A stretch of 47,071 nucleotides of DNA. Origin: Zetaproteobacteria bacterium. GTDB taxonomy: Bacteria > Pseudomonadota > Zetaproteobacteria > Mariprofundales > Mariprofundaceae. The notes below the pieces were generated by a model that was not told the origin of the DNA, did no database searches, and saw only the letters and a program-made list of their open reading frames with translations. The position numbers were made by a program, and so were the translations under genes. This document shows, one piece after another, positions 9,760 through 19,010 of this stretch. Position 1 is the stretch's first letter, and every line of letters begins with the position of its first letter. The stretch covers positions 1 through 47,071 of the forward strand of contig NVWS02000047.1 of the NCBI GenBank assembly GCA_002746295.2, read 5' to 3'.

Positions 9760-11133
9760 ATGAAAACACGGGTGCAACGTATTCATTTCACAGGTATTGG
9801 TGGCATTGGCATGAGTGGCATTGCCGAACTTTTACACAATCAAGGGTTTGGCGTGCAAGGTAGCGATGCTACCGATAGCCCGAATGTGCAACGCTTGCGT
9901 GATTTGGGTATCACAGTGGTGATTGGACACCGTGCCGATACGATTACGGGTGTCGATGTGGTGGTGGTGACATCGGCGGTCAATGCTTCAAACCCTGAGA
10001 TTATAGCAGCCAATCAACACAATATCCCTGTCATTCCCCGTGCTGAAATGTTGGCGGAATTGATGCGTATGAAACAAGGCATTGCCATTGCAGGCAGCCA
10101 TGGGAAAACCACCATTACATCCATGATTGCACACGGTATGGAAGTCGCAGGTTTAGATCCAACCTATGTAATCGGTGGAAGGCTGATTGCTTCAGGAAGC
10201 AACGCGCGCTTGGGTGCAAGTCCTTGGTTGGTGGCGGAAGCAGATGAGAGTGATGGCTCTTTTTTACATTTATCACCCACCATGACGGTAGTGAGTAATA
10301 TTGATCCTGAACATTTGGATCATTATGGTGATTTCGAACATTTGATGTCGGCTTTTGAGCAATTTGTGAATCATACGCCGTTTTATGGACGGGTGGTGTT
10401 GCATCATGAGCATCCAAATGTGGCGCGTTTGCGAGAAAAAGTACATAAACGTGTCATCACCTATGGTTGTAGTCCGCAGGCTGATATTCACTTGCTCGAT
10501 AGCCAGCCTGATGGACACACCCAGCATATACGCATTGGTTTTTATGGTGAAGCAGGTGTTAGGCAGGTACACTTACCGATGCCTGGTGTACACAATGCTG
10601 AAAATGCTTTGGCAGCAGTGGCTATTTTGCGTGAATTGAACATTGAGTGGTCAACGATCCAACAGGGGTTGGAAAGTTTTGCTGGCATTCAACGGCGTTT
10701 TCAATGTGACTATGTGGGTGCTGGGGTATTGGTGGATGATTATGCCCATCACCCCAAAGAATTGCAGGCAACCTTAGAAGCTGCAAAAACTTGCTGGGGT
10801 GAGAGAAATATCACCGTTTTTTTTCAACCCCATCGTTATTCTCGCACCCGAGACTTGATGGATGAATTTATGGGTAGTTTTGATTTGTGCCATGTACTGC
10901 ATGTTTTGCCCATTTATGCTGCCAGTGAAGAAGCCATGGATGGGGTGACATCCAATGTTTTACAGCAGGGTATTTTGAAACGTGGTCATCGCCATGCGCA
11001 GCTCTGTTCAGATTTAGAAGAAGCTGAAATATTGGTGAAAGAAGCCTTGCAAAAGGGAGATGTGGTGTTGCTTTTGGGTGCAGGTTCAATTGGTGATTTG
11101 GCAGCTTCATTGCGTCAAACTATGTTAACATAG
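9760..11133 (+). CDS. murC: UDP-MurNAc--L-alanine ligase MurC
   Basis: First ATP-dependent ligase of stem-peptide synthesis, adding L-Ala to UDP-MurNAc. The N-terminal UDP-binding motif is HFTGIGGIGMSGIAELL. The ATP loop is IAGSHGKTTITSMIAHG, followed by EADESDGSFLHLSP and SNIDPEHLDHYGDFE. The C-terminal domain has VDDYAHHPKELQATL and FFQPHRYSRTRDLM, both diagnostic of MurC. Length 457. murB follows immediately with no gap, so the enzyme making UDP-MurNAc and the one consuming it are adjacent. Confidence 0.96.
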   Translation: MKTRVQRIHFTGIGGIGMSGIAELLHNQGFGVQGSDATDSPNVQRLRDLGITVVIGHRADTITGVDVVVVTSAVNASNPEIIAANQHNIPVIPRAEMLAELMRMKQGIAIAGSHGKTTITSMIAHGMEVAGLDPTYVIGGRLIASGSNARLGASPWLVAEADESDGSFLHLSPTMTVVSNIDPEHLDHYGDFEHLMSAFEQFVNHTPFYGRVVLHHEHPNVARLREKVHKRVITYGCSPQADIHLLDSQPDGHTQHIRIGFYGEAGVRQVHLPMPGVHNAENALAAVAILRELNIEWSTIQQGLESFAGIQRRFQCDYVGAGVLVDDYAHHPKELQATLEAAKTCWGERNITVFFQPHRYSRTRDLMDEFMGSFDLCHVLHVLPIYAASEEAMDGVTSNVLQQGILKRGHRHAQLCSDLEEAEILVKEALQKGDVVLLLGAGSIGDLAASLRQTMLT

Positions 11134-12036
11134 ATGCAGAAAACTTGGCAGGCATCATTGAAAATTTGGGGTGATCTACGATCCAGTGTCGCCTTATCCA
11201 AACATACGACACTGGCAGTGGGTGGTAAGGCACGCTGGTATTTCAAAGCCAAAGATAAAGAAGCCTTGCAGCAGGTTTTGTCCATCATTCCGTTAAACAT
11301 CCATGTCTTGCCTTTGGGTCGTGGTAGTAATTTATTGGTTTCAGATGCTGGCTTTGATGGTGTGGTATTGGATCTTGGTTGTTTACAGACTATAGCATGG
11401 AAAAACGGACGTTTACTTGCAGAAGCAGGCTGTAGGATGTCCAAGCTGGCTCAGAATGCAGCATCGCATGGGCGTACAGGCCTGGAGTTTATGGCGACAG
11501 TACCTGGTGATTTGGGTGGCGGTGTGGCGATGAATGCAGGTGCTTTTGGTCAGCAGGTTTCAGATGCCCTGTATGCCATTGAAATACTGCATCGAGATGG
11601 AAAAAATGAAACATTGACGCGTGAACAATTGTCGATGCAATACCGTTATACTGATTTACCGAAGGATTGTGTGGTGGTTTCAGCTTGTTTTGACTTGTCA
11701 GAAAAGGATGTGGAGTCCGTGCGGATGAGAATGCGTGATATGCGTCACCAACGATCTCAAACACAACCCTTAGCATGGCCCAATTGTGGTTCGGTGTTTA
11801 AGAATCCAGATGGCGATTATGCGGCCCGATTGATTGAAGCTGCGGGTTTGAAAGGTGAACAAATAGGTGATGCACAGATTTCAGAGGTGCATGCCAACTT
11901 TATTGTAAACCACGGTTCGGCTAAGGCGCAAGATGTGTTCGCATTGATGACGTTGGCGCAACAGGCTGTAAAACAAAAATTTAGGGTGGACTTGAAGCCT
12001 GAAGTGCGAATTTTGGGTGAGTTGAATGGAGATTAG
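11134..12036 (+). CDS. murB: UDP-N-acetylenolpyruvoylglucosamine reductase MurB
   Basis: FAD-dependent reductase converting enolpyruvyl-UDP-GlcNAc to UDP-MurNAc. FAD-binding sequences: HTTLAVGGKARWYF, LGRGSNLLVSDAGFDG and GLEFMATVPGDLGGGVAMNAGAFG. QYRYTDLP and the catalytic-region block PNCGSVFKNPDGDYAARLIE follow. The GSVFKNP serine region and the 300-residue length fit the shorter type II MurB rather than the longer E. coli form. The ATG begins directly after the murC stop; no clear Shine-Dalgarno site is seen, so coupling to murC is likely. Confidence 0.95.
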   Translation: MQKTWQASLKIWGDLRSSVALSKHTTLAVGGKARWYFKAKDKEALQQVLSIIPLNIHVLPLGRGSNLLVSDAGFDGVVLDLGCLQTIAWKNGRLLAEAGCRMSKLAQNAASHGRTGLEFMATVPGDLGGGVAMNAGAFGQQVSDALYAIEILHRDGKNETLTREQLSMQYRYTDLPKDCVVVSACFDLSEKDVESVRMRMRDMRHQRSQTQPLAWPNCGSVFKNPDGDYAARLIEAAGLKGEQIGDAQISEVHANFIVNHGSAKAQDVFALMTLAQQAVKQKFRVDLKPEVRILGELNGD

Positions 12037-12039
12037 GGG

Positions 12040-12945
12040 ATGAAAACAGGGGGTAAGGCGTGGGGGAAAGTCGGCGTATTGATGGGCGGAAACTCATCCG
12101 AACGTGAAATTTCTTTAACATCAGGGCGTGCTGTTTTGGCATCCTTGCAGAACTCGGGCATTGAAACGGTGGCTTTGGATTTATCAGGACAATGGGTCAT
12201 GCAATTACAGGATGCGGATATTGATATGGCATTTATCGCCTTGCATGGCACCTGGGGTGAAGATGGTTGCGTGCAAGGTCTTTTAGAAATTTTGAAGGTT
12301 CCATACACTGGCTCGTCCGTGCTGGCATCGGCGTTATGTATGGATAAGAAGATGACCAAATCGCTATTGCAACAAGCAAGTTTGAGTGTGCCTGTTGATA
12401 TACCGATTCAAGAACATGGACCGATTCGTTATCCTGTTTTTATCAAACCAGTTGCCGAAGGCTCCAGTGTTGGTCTACACTACGTTAAGTCAGCGTCAGC
12501 GTGGAAGTTGCTGGCATTGCCATCGGTGGTGCATTGGATGGCTGAAATGCCTGTAGTTGGCGTGGAAATTGCTGTCTCAGTCGTTCAAGGTGAGGCATTG
12601 ATGCCTGTTGAGGTTTGTCCTGTCTCAGGTGTTTATGATTTTATATCCAAATATACGCAAGGGGCAACGCAATATTTCTGTCCTGCAAGGCTCCCACCTG
12701 AAACCTTGCGCTTGTGTATGCAACAAGCAGAACAAGCTGTGAAAGTGTTGGGGTGTGATGGTGCGCCACGTGTGGATATGATTGTGGGGGATGGTGGTGT
12801 GCCAACGATTTTAGAGGTGAATACGATTCCAGGCATGACTGCGACAAGCTTGTTGCCCAAGGCAGCGGCAGCGGCAGGTATTGATTTTGATGAACTTTGT
12901 TTGAAAATTTTGTCCATGGCGTGCTTGTATCATGTTGGCAAGTGA
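12040..12945 (+). CDS. ddl: D-alanine--D-alanine ligase Ddl
   Basis: ATP-grasp ligase making the D-Ala-D-Ala used by MurF. The N-terminal motif VLMGGNSSEREISLTSG and HGTWGEDGCVQGLLE are typical (the latter is HG..GEDG). The ATP-grasp core includes FIKPVAEGSSVG. EVNTIPGMTATSLLPKAAAAAGIDFDELC at the C-terminus carries the Mg2+-binding Glu/Asn and the family's closing signature. Length 301. It starts 3 bp after murB and overlaps ftsQ by one base, the usual ddl-ftsQ-ftsA-ftsZ order. Confidence 0.96.
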   Translation: MKTGGKAWGKVGVLMGGNSSEREISLTSGRAVLASLQNSGIETVALDLSGQWVMQLQDADIDMAFIALHGTWGEDGCVQGLLEILKVPYTGSSVLASALCMDKKMTKSLLQQASLSVPVDIPIQEHGPIRYPVFIKPVAEGSSVGLHYVKSASAWKLLALPSVVHWMAEMPVVGVEIAVSVVQGEALMPVEVCPVSGVYDFISKYTQGATQYFCPARLPPETLRLCMQQAEQAVKVLGCDGAPRVDMIVGDGGVPTILEVNTIPGMTATSLLPKAAAAAGIDFDELCLKILSMACLYHVGK

Positions 12946-13733
12946 TGGATAAAAATCAGGGCGAGAAACGCATACGGAAAAATCAACGCCGAAGTAAACC
13001 TAAAGCACCGATCAACTGGGCTGATAATTGGCAGCATTGGAAGCAAAAAGTTGTGCATATAGCTGTGTTTTTTCTATGTTTCGGAGTGTTGTTTGTCGGT
13101 GGGCGAGCATTGAATGAAAGCTTGCGTGTGACGCAGTGGAATATTGATGCTTCTCCAAGCATAGTGAAGGAAATGAGTCGTGTATTACAGGTGCAGAAGT
13201 TGGATTTTTGGCATACGCGTCCCATGTTTTTACGGCAACAGTTATTGAACGGTGTGCCTGATTTGGCGGATGTTTTGATTCAACGTCAACTACCTGACAC
13301 ATTAAATATCCATGTTCGTTTACGTCAACGGATGGGTTTATGGGAAAATGAGCATGGGGTGGTTTATTTGGTGGATGAACATGGCGTAGCTTATCGTGCT
13401 TTAAAAAAGGGGGAGAATGTAAATTTACCCATGTTGAGAATGCCTAAAAAATATTTACAAGCTGCCAGTGAGATATTGCAAACTTTGCAGGCATCTTCAG
13501 GCAAATGGTTTGCTTTAAATAGTGAAGTTTTCACAGATGGTTTGGATTGGAAATTGAATTTTAATCAAAGGCAACAATGGCTCCTACCTTTTGGGGCAAA
13601 AGCTGTGCATAATATCGCCCTATTGTCTAAAGTTATTGATGAAAATCAGTGGCATGCAAAAAAATGGCGGGTCAATACACGCATGGGCAATCGTTGGTTT
13701 TTCCGTGAAGCCAATCTTGAGGAGGTCATTTAG
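12945..13733 (+). CDS. ftsQ: Cell division protein FtsQ
   Basis: Bitopic divisome scaffold. A basic cytoplasmic tail (EKRIRKNQRRSKPK) precedes one hydrophobic segment at about residues 37-56. A periplasmic POTRA-like and FtsQ beta domain follows (for example LNIHVRLRQRMGLWENEHGVVYLVDEHGVAY). The ATG at 12945 overlaps the ddl stop (TGATG); the reading frame is open 16 codons further upstream, but those residues lie inside ddl and would put a hydrophobic stretch before the basic tail. Length 262. The end of the gene carries GAGGAGG, the ribosome site of ftsA. Confidence 0.93.
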   Translation: MDKNQGEKRIRKNQRRSKPKAPINWADNWQHWKQKVVHIAVFFLCFGVLFVGGRALNESLRVTQWNIDASPSIVKEMSRVLQVQKLDFWHTRPMFLRQQLLNGVPDLADVLIQRQLPDTLNIHVRLRQRMGLWENEHGVVYLVDEHGVAYRALKKGENVNLPMLRMPKKYLQAASEILQTLQASSGKWFALNSEVFTDGLDWKLNFNQRQQWLLPFGAKAVHNIALLSKVIDENQWHAKKWRVNTRMGNRWFFREANLEEVI

Positions 13734-14969
13734 GTGACTAGAAGTGAGCAAAATGTCATTGTTGGCTTAGATATTGGCACAAGTAAAATTGCTTGTGTCG
13801 TTGCTGAAGTTTCTCCCGATGGTCGCATTGATGTGATTGGTATTGGTAAGCATGTTTCACGCGGACTCAAACGTGGTGTGGTGGTGAACATTGAAAGCAC
13901 GGTACAAGCCATTCGCTTGGCAGTTGAAGAAGCTGAATTGATGGCGGGTGTAGATATTCATTCGGTGTTTGTGGGTATCGCAGGAAGCCATATCAAGGGG
14001 CAAAACTCCAACGGAGCCGTTGCAATTAAAACGGGGGAAGTCACCGAAGAGGATGTACAGCGCTCCATTGATGTTGCCAAAGCCTGTGCCATTCCAGGTG
14101 ATCAACAAATTCTCCACATTCTTCCACAAGAATATATTATTGATAAACAAGATGGCATTCGAGAGCCCATAGGTATGAGCGGTGTTCGTTTAGAATCGCG
14201 TATTCATATGATTACAGCGGCGGTGTCATCGGCACAAAATATTATCAAATGTTGTAAACGTTGTGACCTTGATGTATCCGATATGGTGCTGGAACAGGTG
14301 GCTTCCAGTGAAGCGGTATTAAGTCAGGATGAAAAAGATATTGGTGTGGTACTGATTGATATTGGTGGTGGTACAACCGATATGGCGATTTTTATTGATG
14401 GCGCAATTACACATACGGCTGTGATTCCGATTGGCGGCGATCATTTAACCAATGACTTGGTGAATTGCTTGCGTACATCGGCGCGGGAAGCTGATACACT
14501 CAAGGTCAAACATGGTTCATGTATGGTAGAATTGGTACCAGCGGATGAACAAATTGATGTACCTGGTGTGGGAGGGCGTGAATCAAGCCCCATGCCAAGG
14601 CAAGTGATGGTGCAATACCTGGAAGCGCGAACGATTGAGCTGCTGGAATATGTTCGAAGTGAGTTGCAACGCTCAGGTTATGAAGAATTGGTGGCAGCTG
14701 GTTTGGTGATTACAGGAGGCACTTCTTTACTGGAAGGTATGGTTGATTTGGCAGAGCAAACCTTTGATGGCTTGCCCGTCCGACGGGGCTACCCTCAAGG
14801 TGTTGGTGGCTTGGTAGATGTGGTCTCAAGTCCCATTTATGCAACGGGTGTTGGTTTGTTGTTGTATGGTAAGAATAACCAGAAAACATCGCTTGCAGCC
14901 CACAATATATCAGATGAACAACAAGGCATATGGCAGAAAATGCGTCAATGGTTTGGCGATACAAAGTGA
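13734..14969 (+). CDS. ftsA: Cell division protein FtsA
   Basis: Actin-like ATPase that tethers FtsZ to the membrane and recruits later division proteins. The N-terminal phosphate-1 motif is VGLDIGTSKIACVVAEV. DIGGGTTDMAIFIDGAI is the second phosphate motif, and AGLVITGGTSLLEGM the adenosine motif. The last residues (IWQKMRQWFGDTK) form the amphipathic membrane-targeting helix. The start is GTG at 13734, directly after the ftsQ stop and with a strong GAGGAGG site inside the ftsQ end. Length 411 is typical. Confidence 0.97.
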   Translation: MTRSEQNVIVGLDIGTSKIACVVAEVSPDGRIDVIGIGKHVSRGLKRGVVVNIESTVQAIRLAVEEAELMAGVDIHSVFVGIAGSHIKGQNSNGAVAIKTGEVTEEDVQRSIDVAKACAIPGDQQILHILPQEYIIDKQDGIREPIGMSGVRLESRIHMITAAVSSAQNIIKCCKRCDLDVSDMVLEQVASSEAVLSQDEKDIGVVLIDIGGGTTDMAIFIDGAITHTAVIPIGGDHLTNDLVNCLRTSAREADTLKVKHGSCMVELVPADEQIDVPGVGGRESSPMPRQVMVQYLEARTIELLEYVRSELQRSGYEELVAAGLVITGGTSLLEGMVDLAEQTFDGLPVRRGYPQGVGGLVDVVSSPIYATGVGLLLYGKNNQKTSLAAHNISDEQQGIWQKMRQWFGDTK

Positions 14970-15011
14970 ACCATAAATATAAAATTGGAAGTATGGGTTT
15001 AGGAGTCGAAA

Positions 15012-16202
15012 GTGGCTATTTATTATGAAATTGATGAGACCAGCGGACTTTCAGCAAAGATTAAAGTGATTGGTGTCGGTGGTGGTGGTGGCAATGCCAT
15101 CAACAATATGATTCGAAAAAACATGACAGGTGTTGAGTTTATTGTAGCCAATACTGATGCACAGGCCATTGAAAACAGTCAAGCTGAGGTGCGTTTACAG
15201 TTGGGCAGCGAGCAAACGCGTGGCTTGGGTGCGGGTGCCAAACCTCAAATTGGTAAAGAGGCCGCTGAATTAGAAAAAGACCATTTGCGTGAATTGCTTG
15301 TAGATACGGATATGTTGTTTATCACAGCGGGGATGGGTGGTGGTACTGGAACAGGTGCCGCACCTGTAATTGCCGAAGTCGCAAAAGAGATGGGTATTCT
15401 TAGCGTCGGTATTGTGACCAAGCCTTTTGCTTTTGAAGGCCGCCGCCGTATGAAACAAGCCGATGCTGGGATTGAAGAGCTGCGCAAGTTTATTGATACA
15501 TTGATTGTCATTCCCAATCAAAAACTCTTGGGTGTGGTGAGTAAAAATACCAGCCTGATGGATTCATTTCTTGAAGCAGATAACGTCTTGTATCAAGCGG
15601 TAAAAGGAATTTCTGATTTGATTGCCAACTCTGGTTACATCAATGTGGATTTTGCCGATGTAAAATCTGTGATGAGTGAAGAACAGAGTATGGCAATGAT
15701 GGGAACAGGGCGTGCTACAGGTGAAAATCGTGCATGTGAGGCCATGGAGCAGGCAATTGCATCTTCTTTGCTTGAAGATGTAAATATTCAAGGTGCGCGT
15801 GCGATTTTGATTAATGTGACAGGCAATGAATCTGTTGGTTTGCATGAGGTCGATGAGGCTGTGAGTACTATTTCGAATCTTGTGGATGAAGATGCCAATA
15901 TTATTTTTGGTATTGTGAATGACCCTGATATGGGAGAAGATTTAAGTATCACCGTGGTTGCAACGGGCTTGAATCATAAAGAAGATCTGATTGTTCCTGC
16001 GGAGCCTGTGCAAGTTGTAGCTATTGAAAAGGAAGTGATTGAAATACCTATTCAAGCTGAAGTCAGGATTCCTCGTGCGAAAGATTATGCTAAATTTGAA
16101 GTCAGCAAAAGCGCGCGTGTTGCGGTGAAGGCTGGTAATGCAGTGGCCTATGATGAAGAGCAACTGTCTATTCCAACATGGATTCGTAAACAGGCTGATT
16201 AA
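15012..16202 (+). CDS. ftsZ: Cell division protein FtsZ
   Basis: Tubulin-like GTPase that forms the Z ring. Glycine-rich GVGGGGGNAINNM lies near residue 21. The tubulin signature GGGTGTG is at residues 109-115 and NTDAQA near 47. The GTP hydrolysis loop region NVDFADVKSVM is present. The C-terminal conserved peptide (LSIPTWIRKQ) that binds FtsA ends the protein after a short linker. GTG at 15012 is preceded by AGGAG about 7 bases upstream. Length 396. It closes the division cluster; lpxC, often next in gammaproteobacteria, is absent here. Confidence 0.98.
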   Translation: MAIYYEIDETSGLSAKIKVIGVGGGGGNAINNMIRKNMTGVEFIVANTDAQAIENSQAEVRLQLGSEQTRGLGAGAKPQIGKEAAELEKDHLRELLVDTDMLFITAGMGGGTGTGAAPVIAEVAKEMGILSVGIVTKPFAFEGRRRMKQADAGIEELRKFIDTLIVIPNQKLLGVVSKNTSLMDSFLEADNVLYQAVKGISDLIANSGYINVDFADVKSVMSEEQSMAMMGTGRATGENRACEAMEQAIASSLLEDVNIQGARAILINVTGNESVGLHEVDEAVSTISNLVDEDANIIFGIVNDPDMGEDLSITVVATGLNHKEDLIVPAEPVQVVAIEKEVIEIPIQAEVRIPRAKDYAKFEVSKSARVAVKAGNAVAYDEEQLSIPTWIRKQAD

Positions 16203-16524
16203 TATTTATTGTGGGATTACCTTATCAAATGGCTTGACCCCAGCATCTGTATCTGTATACAACTTGCGGGCTGCAAGCAGTGATTAAATAGCAAAGTGTC
16301 TTAAGGGTTGACGATAAAAAGAGTGATTCAAACCTGCATTTAAGCGTAATTTTCTGCCCCAAACTTAAGATTTGTAGGTTATGCAAAATATCTTGCCTTT
16401 TCATCAAACAAGTTATTGTGAACATGCTTACTGGCATGGGGCATTGTACGTTCTACAGAACCATATAGTTAATAAAGAATCATGCCTTAACCCATGATGA
16501 CATGCTGATGTTATTTATATTTTT

Positions 16525-16646
16525 CTGCGCCTCTGCGGTAAGATGCTTTTGTATAAACAAACACCCATAGGCGAGAAGAAGCATTGGCTTAGAAACCAGT
16601 CAATAAATGCTTTAAAGCTTGAGTTTTTTTACCGCAGAGGCGCGGA
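16525..16646. repeat. Inverted repeat, 17-bp arms (CTCTGCG/CGCAGAG type)
   Basis: Left arm CTGCGCCTCTGCGGTAA (16525-16541). The right arm, on the top strand near 16629-16646, reads TTACCGCAGAGGCGCGG, so 16 of 17 bases pair. The loop is about 88 bp and contains a smaller AAGCATT/AATGCTT pair. CGCAGAGGCGC-type palindromes are widely dispersed intergenic repeats in proteobacteria. The loop is too long for a terminator, and the T-run after the right arm is the only terminator-like trait. Confidence 0.6.
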
Positions 16647-16664
16647 GTTTTTTTAGAGTATATA

Positions 16665-16701
16665 GAATATGATATGGTAGTTTTATACTTAAGCGACTAT
16701 A
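16665..16701 (+). repeat. Partial copy (one end) of the MITE-like repeat found at 31153-31294
   Basis: About 37 bases aligning with the right end of the 31-kb element, 31257-31293, at roughly 80% identity by eye. Both carry the block GAATATG, TAGTT, TATACTT then GACTATA. Only this end was found here; the internal palindromes of the other copies are missing. It may be a relic, or the end of a related element with a different interior (the adjacent inverted repeat). Confidence 0.45.
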
Positions 16702-16778
16702 GCAGCTATGCGTTTGATATTATAAGATAGAAAAGCATAGGCTTCGCGCCATGTTTTTTGAATCAAGGAATCTGAATC

Positions 16779-18395
16779 ATGAGCGTGTTAAAACGTATTC
16801 AACTTTATGACACAACCTTACGAGATGGTGCACAAACAGCGGGTATTCATTTCTCAACCGAAGATAAAGTACGCATTTCTGAGGCGTTAGCAGACTTTGG
16901 CATGGATTGGATTGAAGGTGGTTGGCCAGGTGCAAGCCCCACCGACCAAGCTTTTTTTGAATCCATGAAACACCGCACTTGGAAACATACAAAACTGGTC
17001 GCATTTGGAAGCACTGCGCGTACAGGTCATCCTATTTCAGAGGATCAAGGCTTAAATAACTTGATCAGCTCAGATTCCGATGCTGTGTGTATTTTTGGAA
17101 AAAGTTGGGATTTACATGTCACCAAAGGCTTGGGCTTAAGTTTGGAAGAAAACTTAAGTCTTATTCAAGGCTCAATTGCTTATTTAAAAAAACATATTGC
17201 CATAGTAATATTTGATGCCGAACATTTTTTTGATGGCTTTATCGCCAATCCAAAATATGCCATGCAAGTCTTACATGCAGCCATTCTAGGTGGTGCTGAA
17301 ACCCTCGTTTTATGCGATACCAATGGCGGCTCTTTACCGCATCAAATCGAAGATACTGTGCAGCGCATCAAACAAGAATTTCCAAACGTGACGCTTGGCA
17401 TTCACGCACACAATGATTCAGAAATGGCTGTTGCCAATGCAGTTGCTGCGGTCAGGGCTGGCGTATCCCATGTTCAAGGTACCATCAATGGCATAGGTGA
17501 ACGCTGTGGCAATACCAATCTCATCTCATTCATTCCCATTGCTTGTTTGAAAATGAAATTGGATTGTGGTGTGAATCAACAACAACTCGGTCAACTGACA
17601 TATCTTTCTTCTTTTGTGAATGAAATGGCGAATCGTTTACCTTGGCGGCACCAACCTTTTGTCGGACAAAGTGCTTTTGCACACAAAGGGGGCATCCATG
17701 TGTCAGCGATTCAAAAAGATCGCCGTTTGTATGAACATCTTGATCCGACATGCGTGGGAAACTCACAACGTATTTTGATTTCCAATCAAGCAGGCCGCAG
17801 CAATATTGTGGCAAAATTACAGCAGCTAGAACCAACTGCGATCATTCAAGTCAATGATCCAGTCGTGAAAGAAGTGATTAAAAACATCAAGGATATGGAA
17901 GCTCATGGTTATGCCTTTGAAGGTGCTGATGCCTCTTTTCAACTCTTATTACAACGTGCGATGGGACGTTATCAACGGCATTTTGAATTGGTGGGCTTTC
18001 GAGTGTTTGATGAAAAACGAGGTCATTTAAAACAACCTGAAGCGGAAGCTTCGGTACAAGTGCGCGTACATGATCGTTTATTACACAGATCAGCCTTGGG
18101 TGAAGGGCCTATCCACGCTATGGATCAAGCCTTACGGCTGGCTTTATCAGGCGCTTACCCATGCTTGGAAAGTACCCGTTTAAGTGATTTTAAAGTACGT
18201 GTTTTATCAAGCAAAGAAGCCACAAAAGCGGCTGTCCGAGTCTTGATTGAATCCACAGATGGCGTGAAAAAGTGGAGTACGGTGGGCGTATCTCATGATA
18301 TATTGGAAGCAACATACCGTGCATTAAATGATGCCATAGAATATAAATTACTTATTGATCAGATTCCGTCTGATCTTGAAAGGATACAAGCATGA
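16779..18395 (+). CDS. cimA: Citramalate synthase (CimA; isopropylmalate/homocitrate synthase family)
   Basis: Condenses pyruvate and acetyl-CoA to citramalate, the first step of the threonine-independent isoleucine route. The TIM-barrel domain (about 1-280) opens with [45 protein letters not shown] (metal-binding HxH) and [15 protein letters not shown] follow. A linker includes GGIHVSA. The C-terminal region (about 400-530) is the regulatory LeuA-type domain. The 538-residue length and the GWPGASPTD block fit CimA rather than LeuA, but the exact substrate cannot be proved from sequence alone. The last bases overlap the next small gene. Confidence 0.9.
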   Translation: MSVLKRIQLYDTTLRDGAQTAGIHFSTEDKVRISEALADFGMDWIEGGWPGASPTDQAFFESMKHRTWKHTKLVAFGSTARTGHPISEDQGLNNLISSDSDAVCIFGKSWDLHVTKGLGLSLEENLSLIQGSIAYLKKHIAIVIFDAEHFFDGFIANPKYAMQVLHAAILGGAETLVLCDTNGGSLPHQIEDTVQRIKQEFPNVTLGIHAHNDSEMAVANAVAAVRAGVSHVQGTINGIGERCGNTNLISFIPIACLKMKLDCGVNQQQLGQLTYLSSFVNEMANRLPWRHQPFVGQSAFAHKGGIHVSAIQKDRRLYEHLDPTCVGNSQRILISNQAGRSNIVAKLQQLEPTAIIQVNDPVVKEVIKNIKDMEAHGYAFEGADASFQLLLQRAMGRYQRHFELVGFRVFDEKRGHLKQPEAEASVQVRVHDRLLHRSALGEGPIHAMDQALRLALSGAYPCLESTRLSDFKVRVLSSKEATKAAVRVLIESTDGVKKWSTVGVSHDILEATYRALNDAIEYKLLIDQIPSDLERIQA

Positions 18396-18631
18396 CTGAA
18401 AAAATAACGCAATCCCATGATCCCATGCATGGGATGACATTGGAAAAGATTATTCATCTGTTGGTTGAACATTATGGTTGGGAAGACATGGGTCGACGCA
18501 TCAATATTCGTTGCTTTAATAGTGACCCATCGGTGAAATCAAGTCTAAAATTTCTTCGCCGCACACCTTGGGCACGAAAGAAAGTTGAAGATCTGTTTTT
18601 GACCACACAAGGAAGTGTTTGGAGAAAATAA
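18392..18631 (+). CDS. VF530-type (DUF2132) small protein, putative DNA-binding
   Basis: A 79-residue protein with the conserved core of the VF530/DUF2132 family: [52 protein letters not shown]. The family has a known small helical fold, and some members are described as DNA-binding; the cellular role is unknown. It overlaps cimA by 4 bp (ATGA), so it is co-translated with it, although no functional link to isoleucine synthesis is known. No transmembrane or signal segment is visible. Confidence 0.85.
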   Translation: MTEKITQSHDPMHGMTLEKIIHLLVEHYGWEDMGRRINIRCFNSDPSVKSSLKFLRRTPWARKKVEDLFLTTQGSVWRK

Positions 18632-18710
18632 GCATCGCATTAAAGTCTATTGACTGATAAGCGATGGAATGTATGTCATGTTCCATAACCTTTTATGCAA
18701 GGAGAATATC

Positions 18711-18986
18711 ATGCAAATCAATCCAACTGGGCAAATCACTGCCGAAGCCCAAGTTCAAGCGATTGTTTCAGGCGCACAAACACCCGTACAGACCACCGCT
18801 GATACACAGGTGGCTGCGAGTGCAAAAGATGCCACCCAGCTTGCACCGAGTGACCCAGTAAGTATTTCACCTCAAGCCCAAGCTTTAGCAAAAAGTGAAG
18901 TCAATGAAAGTTCATCTGCAGAAAGTATTGAACCTGTGGCTGTACAAACCACTGAAGGTGAAAATAGTCGTTCACAAGGTGCTTGA
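18711..18986 (+). CDS. Small hydrophilic protein of unknown function, probably flagellar-associated
   Basis: A 91-residue protein low in hydrophobic residues and rich in A, Q, T and S, so probably disordered. I do not recognise a family. The ATG at 18711 is chosen because AAGGAG ends 5 bases upstream; the frame is open 14 codons further but without a ribosome site. It contains the block DPVSISPQAQALAKSE, close to the DRVxxS/SPEAxxL segments of FlgM and other small flagellar proteins. The next gene encodes an FlhB-like domain and flgF follows, so a role in flagellar export or hook-length control is a guess from context. Confidence 0.6.
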   Translation: MQINPTGQITAEAQVQAIVSGAQTPVQTTADTQVAASAKDATQLAPSDPVSISPQAQALAKSEVNESSSAESIEPVAVQTTEGENSRSQGA

Positions 18987-19010
18987 TAGCCAGAGTCAAC
19001 GAGCGTTGTG

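Larger units (their letters stand above)
16203..16778. other. 576-bp intergenic region between ftsZ and cimA
   Basis: No credible gene is seen. Visible content: a small CTTGC/GCAAG hairpin near 16262-16276, the long inverted repeat annotated at 16525-16646, and the repeat-family end at 16665-16701. A TATAAG hexamer at 16721-16726 could be a -10 box for cimA, but no good -35 box is spaced to it. AAGGAA near 16765 is the cimA ribosome site. A clear rho-independent terminator for the division operon was not found. Confidence 0.6.

Noticed and set aside
16225-16437. 70-codon minus-strand ORF in the ftsZ-cimA gap
   Set aside because: No family resemblance, no ribosome site, Cys-rich and irregular composition; looks like chance.
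18633-18666. CATCGC/GCGATG pair after the VF530-type gene as terminator
   Set aside because: Only six base pairs around a 22-base loop and no T-run.
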